Shown piece by piece: positions 15,514-22,923 of a stretch of DNA of 24,808 nt. How positions within the stretch are numbered: the first letter of the stretch is position 1; each line of letters opens with the position of its first letter. Made by a program: the position numbers and the translations under genes. The stretch comes from an uncultured Bacteroidales bacterium. Its GTDB lineage: Bacteria; Bacteroidota; Bacteroidia; Bacteroidales; Muribaculaceae. The notes beneath the pieces are model-generated. The model was given only the letters and a program-made list of their open reading frames with translations, was not told the origin of the DNA and made no database searches. The stretch covers positions 1 through 24,808 of the forward strand of contig CATZGB010000040.1 of assembly GCA_958418815.1 (NCBI GenBank), given 5' to 3'.

Positions 15514-15594
15514 GATACTGATGGTATTAGGGGTGATTATCCACGTTGTGTAAAACCTGATTGTACAGGGGGGGTGCTCTATGACGTTGCTCCG

Positions 15595-15626
15595 CAAAGA
15601 TATGCAATTGTTTTAAAAAAAGCAAA
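15595..15626 (-). promoter_or_regulatory. Promoter for the outer-membrane protein gene
   Basis: Minus-strand TTTG (15626-15623), a 20-bp spacer and TATCTTTG (15602-15595). The predicted start near 15589 leaves a leader of about 75 nt before the ATG at 15513. Confidence 0.7.
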
Positions 15627-15648
15627 TGTCAATTAAATTTTGTGGATT

Positions 15649-16599
15649 TTAGTCCTGCGGTAATCTGTCGGCGGTCATAAGGTGGCGGATGTTGCGCGTT
15701 AGGCCCGCGAGCTTTACCCTTTTGATGGCTGAGTGGCGCAGCAGGGAGGCGTAGGTCTCGGGGGTGAGCGACAAAATGTCGGCTGCGGAGAGGTCGAGCA
15801 GCGCGGGCCTGGGGGTGAATTCCGGCAAGGGGTCGATTGGGCGGGCGGGATGGTTGTGGGGGCATACCTCGATGCAGATGTCGCATCCGTATAGCGCGCC
15901 ACGGCGGGGATGGAATCCGGCGGGCAGCTCGCCCCGGTGCTCGATGGTCAGGTATGAGTGGCAACGGCGGCAGTCGAAGTCGTCCCCGTCGAGGGCGTGG
16001 CCGGGACAGACTTTCACGCAGGCGCGGCAACCGCCGCAATGGAGGCGGCAGGGGGTGTCGGGGTCGAACTCGGCACGGGTGACGATTTCTGCCAGGAAAA
16101 AGCAGGAGCCTTGACCTGGGATGATGAGCTGGCGGTTGAGGCCGATGAAGCCGAGGCCGGCCTCGACGGCCCAGTGGCGTTCGAGGATGGGGGCGGTGTC
16201 GACACACACGCGCGCTTCCATTCCGGTCTCGGCGGTTATCCATCGGGCCACCGGCATGAGCCTTTGGCGCAGCACCTCGTGGTAGTCGTCGCCGAGGGCG
16301 TAACGGGCAATTCGGAGTCGGCCCGCGCGGTATGGGTCACCTTGGAAATAGGGGAATGCGGCGCAGATGACAGTGCCACCCGGCCGTGGGTCTTGGCCTC
16401 CGTCGAGGAGCAACGCGGGGTTGCGGCGGATGGCCGTATGGTTGGCCAGATACTCCATCGAGCCGTGGTTGCCCCGTGAAAGCCACGCGGTGTACTCCTC
16501 CATCACCTCAGGCGCGACCTCGCGCAGCGCGGCGAAGCCCACGGCCGCCGCCCCGGCCCGGAGCAGCTTCTGGCGGAGTATGTCGGAGGTGAGGGCCAT
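15649..16599 (-). CDS. queG: Epoxyqueuosine reductase
   Basis: 316 aa from the ATG at 16599 (MALTSDILRQKLLRAGAAAVGFA). A GTG at 16638 that overlaps the previous stop (GTGA) would add 13 residues without family-like sequence. The enzyme reduces epoxyqueuosine to queuosine in tRNA using cobalamin and two 4Fe-4S clusters. Seen here: CVDTAPILERHWAVEAGLGFIG (catalytic Asp region, abridged), the first cluster-binding CGGCRACVKVCPGHAL, and the later CRRC and CDICIEVCPHN cysteines, eight in all. The length is at the shorter end and lacks the C-terminal HEAT-like extension of some homologues, as is common in Bacteroidetes. It ends a probable transcript with the deacetylase and DUF2723 genes. Confidence 0.92.
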   Translation of the reverse strand: MALTSDILRQKLLRAGAAAVGFAALREVAPEVMEEYTAWLSRGNHGSMEYLANHTAIRRNPALLLDGGQDPRPGGTVICAAFPYFQGDPYRAGRLRIARYALGDDYHEVLRQRLMPVARWITAETGMEARVCVDTAPILERHWAVEAGLGFIGLNRQLIIPGQGSCFFLAEIVTRAEFDPDTPCRLHCGGCRACVKVCPGHALDGDDFDCRRCHSYLTIEHRGELPAGFHPRRGALYGCDICIEVCPHNHPARPIDPLPEFTPRPALLDLSAADILSLTPETYASLLRHSAIKRVKLAGLTRNIRHLMTADRLPQD

Positions 16600-16634
16600 G
16601 GATGATGGTGGGGAAAGCAAAGGAGAGAGGCGCG

Positions 16635-17252
16635 TCACATCGGTATGCGCTCAAAGGAGTAGCCCCGCGAGCGGAGCCATTCGATGGCCTGCGGCAAGAC
16701 GGCTTTCATGTTTTTCTCGGCTTTCAGCGAGTCGTGAAAGACGATGATCGAGCCGTTGCGCGCGAACCGCCTGACGTTGCCGAACACCTTCTCGGGGGTG
16801 AGCTTCTTGGAGTAATCGCGGGTCACCAGGTCATACATCACTATGTTGTAGCGGTCTTTGATGGCCCTGGCCTGCTTCCAGCGCAGCAGTCCGTGGGGCG
16901 GCCGGAAGAGGGGGCTGTCAATGAGGTCGTTGGCCTCGGTGATGTCGTGCATGTAGCGGTATGAAGTCACCTTCATCCCCTGCAGATGGTGCATCGTGTG
17001 GTTGCCCACGCTGTGGCCCCGCCGTTTCACCTCCTCGTAAAGCTCGGGATGGCGGGCGACATTGTCGCCCACCATGAAGAATGTGGCTTTCACGCCATAC
17101 TTGTCGAGCGTGTCAAGCACCCAGGGTGTGACCTCGGGAATCGGCCCGTCGTCGAAAGTCAGGAAGACGACTTTCTGGCGGTTCTTCTTTATGCGCCATA
17201 TCGCCTCTGGGAAGAGGAGGCGGTAGAGCAGCGGTGGACGCTCGATAAGCAT
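16635..17252 (-). CDS. Polysaccharide deacetylase (NodB/CE4-like)
   Basis: 205 aa. The NodB fold is intact: LTFDDGPIPEVTP holds the catalytic and metal Asp pair, GHSVGNHTMHHL the metal-binding His pair, FRPPHGLLRW the third motif and SIIVFHDSLKAEKN the His of the last motif. The family removes N- or O-acetyl groups from glycans such as peptidoglycan or surface polysaccharide. No signal peptide is obvious; the N-terminus (PPLLYRLLFPEAIWRIKKN) could associate with the membrane, so location is uncertain. It lies 45 bp downstream of the DUF2723 gene and its stop is 35 bp before the queG ATG, indicating one transcript. The substrate cannot be read from sequence. Confidence 0.92.
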   Translation of the reverse strand: MLIERPPLLYRLLFPEAIWRIKKNRQKVVFLTFDDGPIPEVTPWVLDTLDKYGVKATFFMVGDNVARHPELYEEVKRRGHSVGNHTMHHLQGMKVTSYRYMHDITEANDLIDSPLFRPPHGLLRWKQARAIKDRYNIVMYDLVTRDYSKKLTPEKVFGNVRRFARNGSIIVFHDSLKAEKNMKAVLPQAIEWLRSRGYSFERIPM

Positions 17253-17297
17253 TGGCGGCGTGGGGTTTGCGTGGAAGATGTTGCTGCGCCGTGGGGA

Positions 17298-20200
17298 TTA
17301 CCTGTTGGGGAGGTATGCCTCAAGGTCGTCGAGGTTGATGCCTTTCTTGGCCAGCGACTCGCTGATTACATTGAGGTCGCCACCCTCCTCGGCGTAGAGC
17401 TGGAGCAGCAGGTAGAGGTAGGTCGGCACATAGCGGTCGGCGGGGGAGAGGCCCGAGAAACCGCTGCCCGGCAGGGAGCGGCGCAGCTCATTGAAGTAGG
17501 GGAGGTATGCCGCGTAGCGTTCGATTTCGCCGAGGGTGATTTTCATGCCCTTGTCGTAAAGCTTCTCGTCGCCGGTCTCGGCGGCCAGGCGCAGGTAGGC
17601 GTCGGCGATCTGGTAACCGGTCTGGATGGAGTATGGCGAGACGCTGACGGGCAGTTTCTCCTCGATCATGTCGAGTATGCGGGCGGCCTTTGTGAAGCGG
17701 TCGGCGGCATATACGGTGTCGGGCTTGCGGCCTCCTACAGAGTCGAGGGCCTCGATACCCTCGACATAGAGGGCCATCGCGAGGTCGGCCATCGCCGTGC
17801 GGTGGGTGGTGACCATGCGGCGCACAGTCTCGTCAAGGTAGATGCCTCCATCCTTGCCTGCCTTGTCGAGACCTCCCCAGCGGAATTTCTCGGTGATGTT
17901 GGCATACATCTTGTCGGTGTCGATCCATGTCTCGCGGCTGCCGTCGGGGTTGAGCAGCGGCGACACCTGGTAGGCGAGGCCGGTGTTGCGCATGTAAGGC
18001 GACAGCGAGAGGTAGTATTCGTCGGGGACAGTCATGGCGAAGTAGGCCGGACGGTTCCACCCCTCCTTGGCCTGGGTGGCGATCATGTCGAGCGACAGGG
18101 CCTGGCTGAGGGTGGCTCCCCCCACAGAGTTCTTCGGGTCGCGGTAGAGGGCCACGTCGATGGTCTCCTCGGCAGCCGGAAGCTCGCGTTCGGAAATCAC
18201 ACCGGCCTTGGCGGCAGCCTCGGCGTTGGAGGGGATGTACATGTAGGGCATCCTCATCACGCGGGCGCCTTTCCAGGTCGCGTCGGGGTTGTGGTAGAGG
18301 TCGTCGAGCGAGGTGAAGACATTGACCGTGTCGGTCACCATGTTTTCAGGGTCGTAGTAGCTGAACTGCAGGCGGTCGTAGGCGTAGTCTGCCGGGTTGG
18401 CCGAGAACTTCAGGCCGGCCGCGCCGTCGGTGGCGACGCGCATCTGGTTGGCATACCAGTCGGTGGTCAGGTATGAGAGGTTGACCACCCTGACATCCGT
18501 GCGGTAGCCCTCCACCTCCTGGGCGTACCACAGGGGGAAGGTGTCGTTGTCGCCGTTGGTGAATATGATTCCGTTGGGGGCCACGCTCGACAGGTAGTTC
18601 ATGCCGAAGTCGCGGGTGGTGTAGCGTCCCGAGCGGTCATGGTCGTCCCAGGTCTGCGACACCATCTGGACGGGCACGAGCAGCCCGACGGCCAATGTGG
18701 CGCAGGCCACGCCGAGGGCGGTCTTGTGGCTCTTCGCGGGGTCAGGCTTGCCGTTTTTCGGGGCCGACAGCCCGTCGCGGACAACCTCGGGGTTGCCGAG
18801 CATCCAGTTGACCAGCGTCCAGAGGCCGGCCACACCCATTCCTACCCAGATGGCGAAGGCGTAGAACGACCCGGCGAAGGCGTAGTCACGTTCGCGCGGC
18901 TGCAGCGGGGGCTGGTTGAGGTAAAGCACGATGGCGAGTCCGGTCATGAAGAAGAAGAAGAAAATCACCCAGAACTGTTCGATTCCCCTCTTGGAGCGGA
19001 ACGCCTGCCAGCACAGGCCGATGATGCCCATCAGCAGCGGCAGCATGTAGAAGACATTGTGGCCCTTGTTCCCCTTGCCGTATTCATCGGGCAGAAGGCT
19101 CTGGTCGCCGAGGCGGTAATTGTCAATCACCGGTATGCCTGAAATCCAGTTGCCACGGTTGGCCTGCCCCTCGCCGGCCAGGTCGTTCTGGCGTCCGGCG
19201 AAGTTCCACATGAAGTAGCGCCAATACATGTAGTTGACCTGGTAGTTGAAGAAATAACGCAGGTTCTGCAGGTAAGACGGGCGCTTCATGGCCATTGACT
19301 GCACGGTGTTGCCGTCAGCGTCGACCACCACGGGGGTCTCCACCGATGGCAGGTCATCCTCCGTGGCGTTTATCCATTCGAGATACGCCTGTGGATGCGA
19401 GCCAGCGGTGGAATACATGCGGGGGAAGAGCATCTTGGGGGTCATCTCGTATTTGAACTCCTCCTGCTTGGCCACATAGTTGTCGGGCTGGTCGGGGGAG
19501 GTCTTCACCCCCTTGTGGTAGACGGTCTTGCCGGGGCGGCGCAGGATGTCGTAGTTGTAGCCGTCGGGCTGGAGCTGGTACATGACCGACGACTTGAAGG
19601 TGTGGCCGTAGAGCAGAGGGGTCTCGCCATACTGCTCGCGGCTGAGGTATGAGCCGAGCGAGAAGACGTTGTCGGGCGCGTTCTGGTTCATCGGGGGATT
19701 GGCGTGGGAGCGGATGAGCAGCAGGGCGTAGCTCGAATACCCCACGAAAATCACCAGCACGCTGAGCGAGGCGACCGTGAGGATCCTTACCGGGAGCTTC
19801 TTGGCTCCCCAGAGCCATATGGCGAGCGCGCCCAGAAGCACCACCGGTATCCAGAGCGAGCTGCCGATGAAGGGGATGCCTGACAGGAGGATGGCGGCCA
19901 GGAACGACCAGCGGATGGCGTTGGCCGACTTCTGTTTGTAGAGCGAGCGCACCGACCATATCATGACGGCGATGAACAGCACCGTGTAGACTACCACGCC
20001 GATGTTGTAGCCCATGCCGAGGGTGTTGACAAAGAACAGCTCGAAATACTGGGCCACCTCGATGAAGCCCGGCACGAGGCCGAAGAGTATCAGGGCGACT
20101 ATCGCTCCGGCGATGGCCAGCGCGATGAGCGACCCGGTGGCGGTGGTCTCCTTGAACTTGCGGTAATATATCACCAGCACGATGGCGGGGATACAGAGCA

Positions 20201-20789
20201 GGTTGAGCAGGTGGACGGCTATCGAGACACCGATGATGTAGGCGATGAGTATCAGGTAACGGTCGCTGTGGGGCAGGTCGGCGCGGTTTTCCCACTTGAG
20301 TATCAGCCAGAACACCAGGGCCGTGCAGAATGAGGAGAATGCATACACCTCCCCCTCGACTGCCGAGAACCAGAAGGTGTCGCTCCATGTGTAGGCCAGC
20401 GCGCCGCAGAGGCCCGAGCCGAAGATGACAAGCATCTTGGTGAGGCTGACTTCGGTGGCGTCATCCTTGACAACCAGCCGTTTGACCAGATGGGTGATGG
20501 TCCAGAACAGCAACAGTATCGTGCCTGCCGAGAGCAACGCCGACATGGAGTTGACCATCAGGGCCGCCTTGGTCATGTCGCCTCCGGCGAAATTGACGAA
20601 GAACCGGGCTGCGAGCATGAAGATGGGGTTGCCCGGCGGGTGGCCGACCTCGAGCTTGACACCCTGTGAAATGAACTCCGGGCAGTCCCAGAAACTTGCC
20701 GTAGGCTCTACGGTCATAAGGTAAGTGAAGGCCGCCACCACGAAGCAGAGCCAGCCCAGCACGTCATTGTAAAGTCTGTATTTCTTCAT
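17298..20789 (-). CDS. DUF2723 integral membrane protein, putative GT-C-type glycosyltransferase
   Basis: 1163 aa from the ATG at 20789 (MKKYRLYNDVLGWLCF); the frame stays open upstream to 21053 but runs through the promoter. Residues about 10-30 are the first membrane helix, followed by EPTASFWDCPEFI, a conserved Asp-x-x-Glu loop of the kind used catalytically by GT-C enzymes. About a dozen helices follow to about residue 708, including a Phe-rich one (FWVIFFFFFMTGLAIVLYL). Then comes a soluble, probably periplasmic region with FTNGDNDTFPLWYAQEVEG and a helical C-terminus. The family is widespread in Bacteroidetes and has been placed among glycosyltransferase-like proteins, perhaps transferring sugar from a lipid donor; the acceptor is unknown. 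Co-transcription with a deacetylase and divergence from a GT9 gene support an envelope-glycan role (inference). Confidence 0.9.
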   Translation of the reverse strand: MKKYRLYNDVLGWLCFVVAAFTYLMTVEPTASFWDCPEFISQGVKLEVGHPPGNPIFMLAARFFVNFAGGDMTKAALMVNSMSALLSAGTILLLFWTITHLVKRLVVKDDATEVSLTKMLVIFGSGLCGALAYTWSDTFWFSAVEGEVYAFSSFCTALVFWLILKWENRADLPHSDRYLILIAYIIGVSIAVHLLNLLCIPAIVLVIYYRKFKETTATGSLIALAIAGAIVALILFGLVPGFIEVAQYFELFFVNTLGMGYNIGVVVYTVLFIAVMIWSVRSLYKQKSANAIRWSFLAAILLSGIPFIGSSLWIPVVLLGALAIWLWGAKKLPVRILTVASLSVLVIFVGYSSYALLLIRSHANPPMNQNAPDNVFSLGSYLSREQYGETPLLYGHTFKSSVMYQLQPDGYNYDILRRPGKTVYHKGVKTSPDQPDNYVAKQEEFKYEMTPKMLFPRMYSTAGSHPQAYLEWINATEDDLPSVETPVVVDADGNTVQSMAMKRPSYLQNLRYFFNYQVNYMYWRYFMWNFAGRQNDLAGEGQANRGNWISGIPVIDNYRLGDQSLLPDEYGKGNKGHNVFYMLPLLMGIIGLCWQAFRSKRGIEQFWVIFFFFFMTGLAIVLYLNQPPLQPRERDYAFAGSFYAFAIWVGMGVAGLWTLVNWMLGNPEVVRDGLSAPKNGKPDPAKSHKTALGVACATLAVGLLVPVQMVSQTWDDHDRSGRYTTRDFGMNYLSSVAPNGIIFTNGDNDTFPLWYAQEVEGYRTDVRVVNLSYLTTDWYANQMRVATDGAAGLKFSANPADYAYDRLQFSYYDPENMVTDTVNVFTSLDDLYHNPDATWKGARVMRMPYMYIPSNAEAAAKAGVISERELPAAEETIDVALYRDPKNSVGGATLSQALSLDMIATQAKEGWNRPAYFAMTVPDEYYLSLSPYMRNTGLAYQVSPLLNPDGSRETWIDTDKMYANITEKFRWGGLDKAGKDGGIYLDETVRRMVTTHRTAMADLAMALYVEGIEALDSVGGRKPDTVYAADRFTKAARILDMIEEKLPVSVSPYSIQTGYQIADAYLRLAAETGDEKLYDKGMKITLGEIERYAAYLPYFNELRRSLPGSGFSGLSPADRYVPTYLYLLLQLYAEEGGDLNVISESLAKKGINLDDLEAYLPNR

Positions 20790-20899
20790 TTTCTCGATGA
20801 ATCGGTTGGAGTCATGGCCGCCTCCCGTGGGCAGGTGGCAAGCCGGTGTCTCTCGGGCCGCCCGTGGCCGCCCAGCAAGCATAAGTAGCTTACAACCCG

Positions 20900-20931
20900 C
20901 AAAGTTAGCAAAACCCCTCCGTCCCCCCAAA
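20900..20931 (-). promoter_or_regulatory. Promoter for the DUF2723-deacetylase-queG transcript
   Basis: Minus-strand TTTG (20931-20928), a 20-bp spacer and TAACTTTG (20907-20900). The predicted start near 20894 gives a leader of about 105 nt. The 350-bp gap 20790-21140 holds this and the divergent DUF4254 promoter, and nothing else I can identify. Confidence 0.7.
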
Positions 20932-21028
20932 TATTTCAGATAATTTAAGCAAACCCCGGGCCATGCGGGGCCGGACGCAGAGCCGGATGCCGGGTTGGCC
21001 ACTAAAAAACACCGCAATAGGCCGGGGT

Positions 21029-21060
21029 TTTGGCGGTGTGGATAAATATTCATATATTTG
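21029..21060 (+). promoter_or_regulatory. Promoter for the DUF4254-GT9 transcript
   Basis: TTTG (21029-21032), a 20-bp spacer and TATATTTG (21053-21060). The predicted start near 21067 gives a leader of about 74 nt before the ATG at 21141. Confidence 0.7.
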
Positions 21061-21140
21061 CAATCGGTTAGGAAGTCTTGCCGGGCGGTTGGCCCTGGCG
21101 GCTTCCGGGCCGCTCAAATTGACTTCAAAACAAGGAATAG

Positions 21141-21782
21141 ATGGACCAGGATAAAGAGAATCTGGCGGTGTCGACAGAGGGGTTCGCCCACCGTTGCAAC
21201 GTGGTCTTCGACCGCGCCACTGCCGACTATCATATCACAGACTCGATTGACGCGGATGTCCCCGCGCCCTTCCCCGCAGGAAGCATCGAAGCGCTGCTTT
21301 ACGCCAAGAACTGGATTGATGTGGCGCAGTGGCATATGGAGGACCTCATACGCGACCCTCAGATCGACCCGGCCGAGGGCATGAAGCTCAAACGCCGTAT
21401 CGACGCGTCAAACCAGGACCGCACCGACCGTGTGGAGGACCTCGACACATATTTCCGCGACCTTTACAAGGATGTGGTGCCGTTCACCCAGGCGCAGATC
21501 AACACCGAGAGCCCCGCATGGGCGCTCGACCGCCTCTCGATACTCGCCGTGAAGATTTTTCACATGAAGGCCGAGACCGAGCGCGCCGACGCGTCGGAGG
21601 AGCATCTGGCCCGTTGCCGTGGCAAACTGGCCGTGCTGCTTGAGCAGCGCGCCGACCTCTCGTCGGCCATCGACACCCTGCTTGGCGACATCGCCGCCGG
21701 CCGCAAATACATGAAGGTCTACCGGCAGATGAAGATGTACAACGATGCCGACACCAACCCTGTGCTATACGCAAAAAAATAA
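21141..21782 (+). CDS. DUF4254 domain protein
   Basis: 213 aa, start at the ATG at 21141 (MDQDKENLAVSTEGFAHRCN). It fits the Bacteroidetes DUF4254 family in length and pattern: SIEALLYAKNWIDVAQWHMEDLIRD (N-terminal helix with conserved Trp-His, abridged), IDASNQDRTDRVEDLD, SPAWALDRLSILAVKIFHM, and a C-terminal helix ending AAGRKYMKVYRQMKMYND. It is all-helical and soluble by eye, with no signal peptide. No biochemical role is established to my knowledge. It is 15 bp upstream of a GT9 glycosyltransferase, a pairing that I recall from other Bacteroidales and that suggests a part in lipopolysaccharide or other surface-glycan synthesis (inference). Confidence 0.88.
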   Translation: MDQDKENLAVSTEGFAHRCNVVFDRATADYHITDSIDADVPAPFPAGSIEALLYAKNWIDVAQWHMEDLIRDPQIDPAEGMKLKRRIDASNQDRTDRVEDLDTYFRDLYKDVVPFTQAQINTESPAWALDRLSILAVKIFHMKAETERADASEEHLARCRGKLAVLLEQRADLSSAIDTLLGDIAAGRKYMKVYRQMKMYNDADTNPVLYAKK

Positions 21783-21797
21783 GCAGTAGCCAGAGAT

Positions 21798-22883
21798 ATG
21801 ACCCGCAGCCTTGACATTGCCGCCAATAATCCCATGGGATTGCGCAGGGTGCTTGTCGCCCGGTTCTCAGCCCTGGGTGATGTGGCCATGACCGTCCCGG
21901 TGATATACAGCGCATGTCTGTGTTACCCCGACGTGGAGTTCACTATGCTGACCCGCAAGTCGATGACCTCGGTGTTTCTCAATCCCCCGGCCAACCTCAG
22001 GGTGATGGGGGTCAACCTTGAGGAATATGAGGGGCTGGGAGGGCTGCGACGGCTGTTCAACGAGCTGCGGCGCGACATCGGTTTCGACGGGTTCATCGAC
22101 CTGCATGATGTGTTGCGCACCAAAATCCTCGCGTTGCAGTGCCGCCTGGCGCGCATCCCGGTGGCGGTAATCAACAAAGGGCGCAAAGGGAAACGCGCGC
22201 TCACACGCGCCAACAACAAGGTGTTGTTGCCCCTGATTTCCTCCCGGGCCCGTTACCGCCAGGCGTTCCATAGGATAGGGCTGCCGGTCGACCACCGTTT
22301 CGAGGGGTTTTTCGCCGGGCGTCCCCTCCGCAAGGGTGACCCCGCGGATTTCGCCTGTGTCGCCTCCCCCAAGCTCCCAGCAGAGAAATGGGTAGGCATA
22401 GCCCCCTTTGCCAAACATGAGGGGAAGATATATCCCGTGGAGCTGATGGAGCAGGTGGTGGCCACGCTGTCGCGCCGCGGCAACACCCGGATTTTCCTCT
22501 TCGGCGGAGGCGACAAGGAGCGCGCGGTGCTCGACTTATGGGCCGCGAGATACCCCGGAGTGGTCTCCCTGGCCGCCAAGAGGCTCGGGTTCACTGTGGA
22601 GCTGGCCCTTGCGAGCTGGCTCGACGTGATGGTTTCGATGGACTCCGCCAACATGCACCTGGCCTCGCTGGTCTCCACCCCCGTGGTCAGTGTCTGGGGA
22701 GCCACCCATCCTTATTGCGGCTTCAAGGGGTGGCGCCAGAAAGAGGAGGACATCATCCAGTTGCCGATGACCTGCCGCCCATGCTCGGTGTTCGGCAACA
22801 AGCCCTGTCATCGGGGCGACTATTTGTGTCTCAGAGGCATAGCCCCGCAATCTGTCATATCGGCAGTGGAAAAACACCTGTGA
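21798..22883 (+). CDS. Glycosyltransferase family 9 (heptosyltransferase-like)
   Basis: 361 aa. GT9 enzymes add heptose or related sugars to lipid A-core or other surface glycans using a nucleotide-sugar donor at the inner face of the membrane. Seen here: the N-terminal GT-B start VLVARFSALGDVAMTVPVI; a linker Rossmann half beginning WVGIAPFAKHEGKIYP; IFLFGGGDKE; and the donor-site block VSMDSANMHLASLVSTPVVS followed by VWGATHPYCGF. The start at 21798 lies 15 bp after the DUF4254 stop; an ATG at 21834 (MGLRRVLVARFSALGD) begins exactly at the conserved core and may be the true one. The exact sugar cannot be assigned. Confidence 0.9.
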   Translation: MTRSLDIAANNPMGLRRVLVARFSALGDVAMTVPVIYSACLCYPDVEFTMLTRKSMTSVFLNPPANLRVMGVNLEEYEGLGGLRRLFNELRRDIGFDGFIDLHDVLRTKILALQCRLARIPVAVINKGRKGKRALTRANNKVLLPLISSRARYRQAFHRIGLPVDHRFEGFFAGRPLRKGDPADFACVASPKLPAEKWVGIAPFAKHEGKIYPVELMEQVVATLSRRGNTRIFLFGGGDKERAVLDLWAARYPGVVSLAAKRLGFTVELALASWLDVMVSMDSANMHLASLVSTPVVSVWGATHPYCGFKGWRQKEEDIIQLPMTCRPCSVFGNKPCHRGDYLCLRGIAPQSVISAVEKHL

Positions 22884-22895
22884 CGGCTAACTTTT

Positions 22896-22916
22896 ATTCA
22901 ACTTCGTTTGTTGAAT
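22896..22916. promoter_or_regulatory. Small hairpin before the endonuclease gene
   Basis: attcaac (22896-22902) pairs with gttgaat (22910-22916) across a 7-nt loop, 12 nt after the GT9 stop and 7 nt before the endonuclease ATG. It could be an attenuating hairpin or an operator. A near-consensus -7 (TAACTTTT, 22888-22895) abuts it but has no matching -33, so independent transcription of the endonuclease gene is uncertain. Confidence 0.35.
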
Positions 22917-22923
22917 CTGCATA

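Noticed and set aside
16986..18476. A 496-codon plus-strand open frame opposite the DUF2723 gene
   Set aside because: Its product is Val/Gly/Glu-rich without domain features, as expected for the antisense frame of GC-rich coding DNA; the minus-strand DUF2723 and deacetylase genes are unmistakable.
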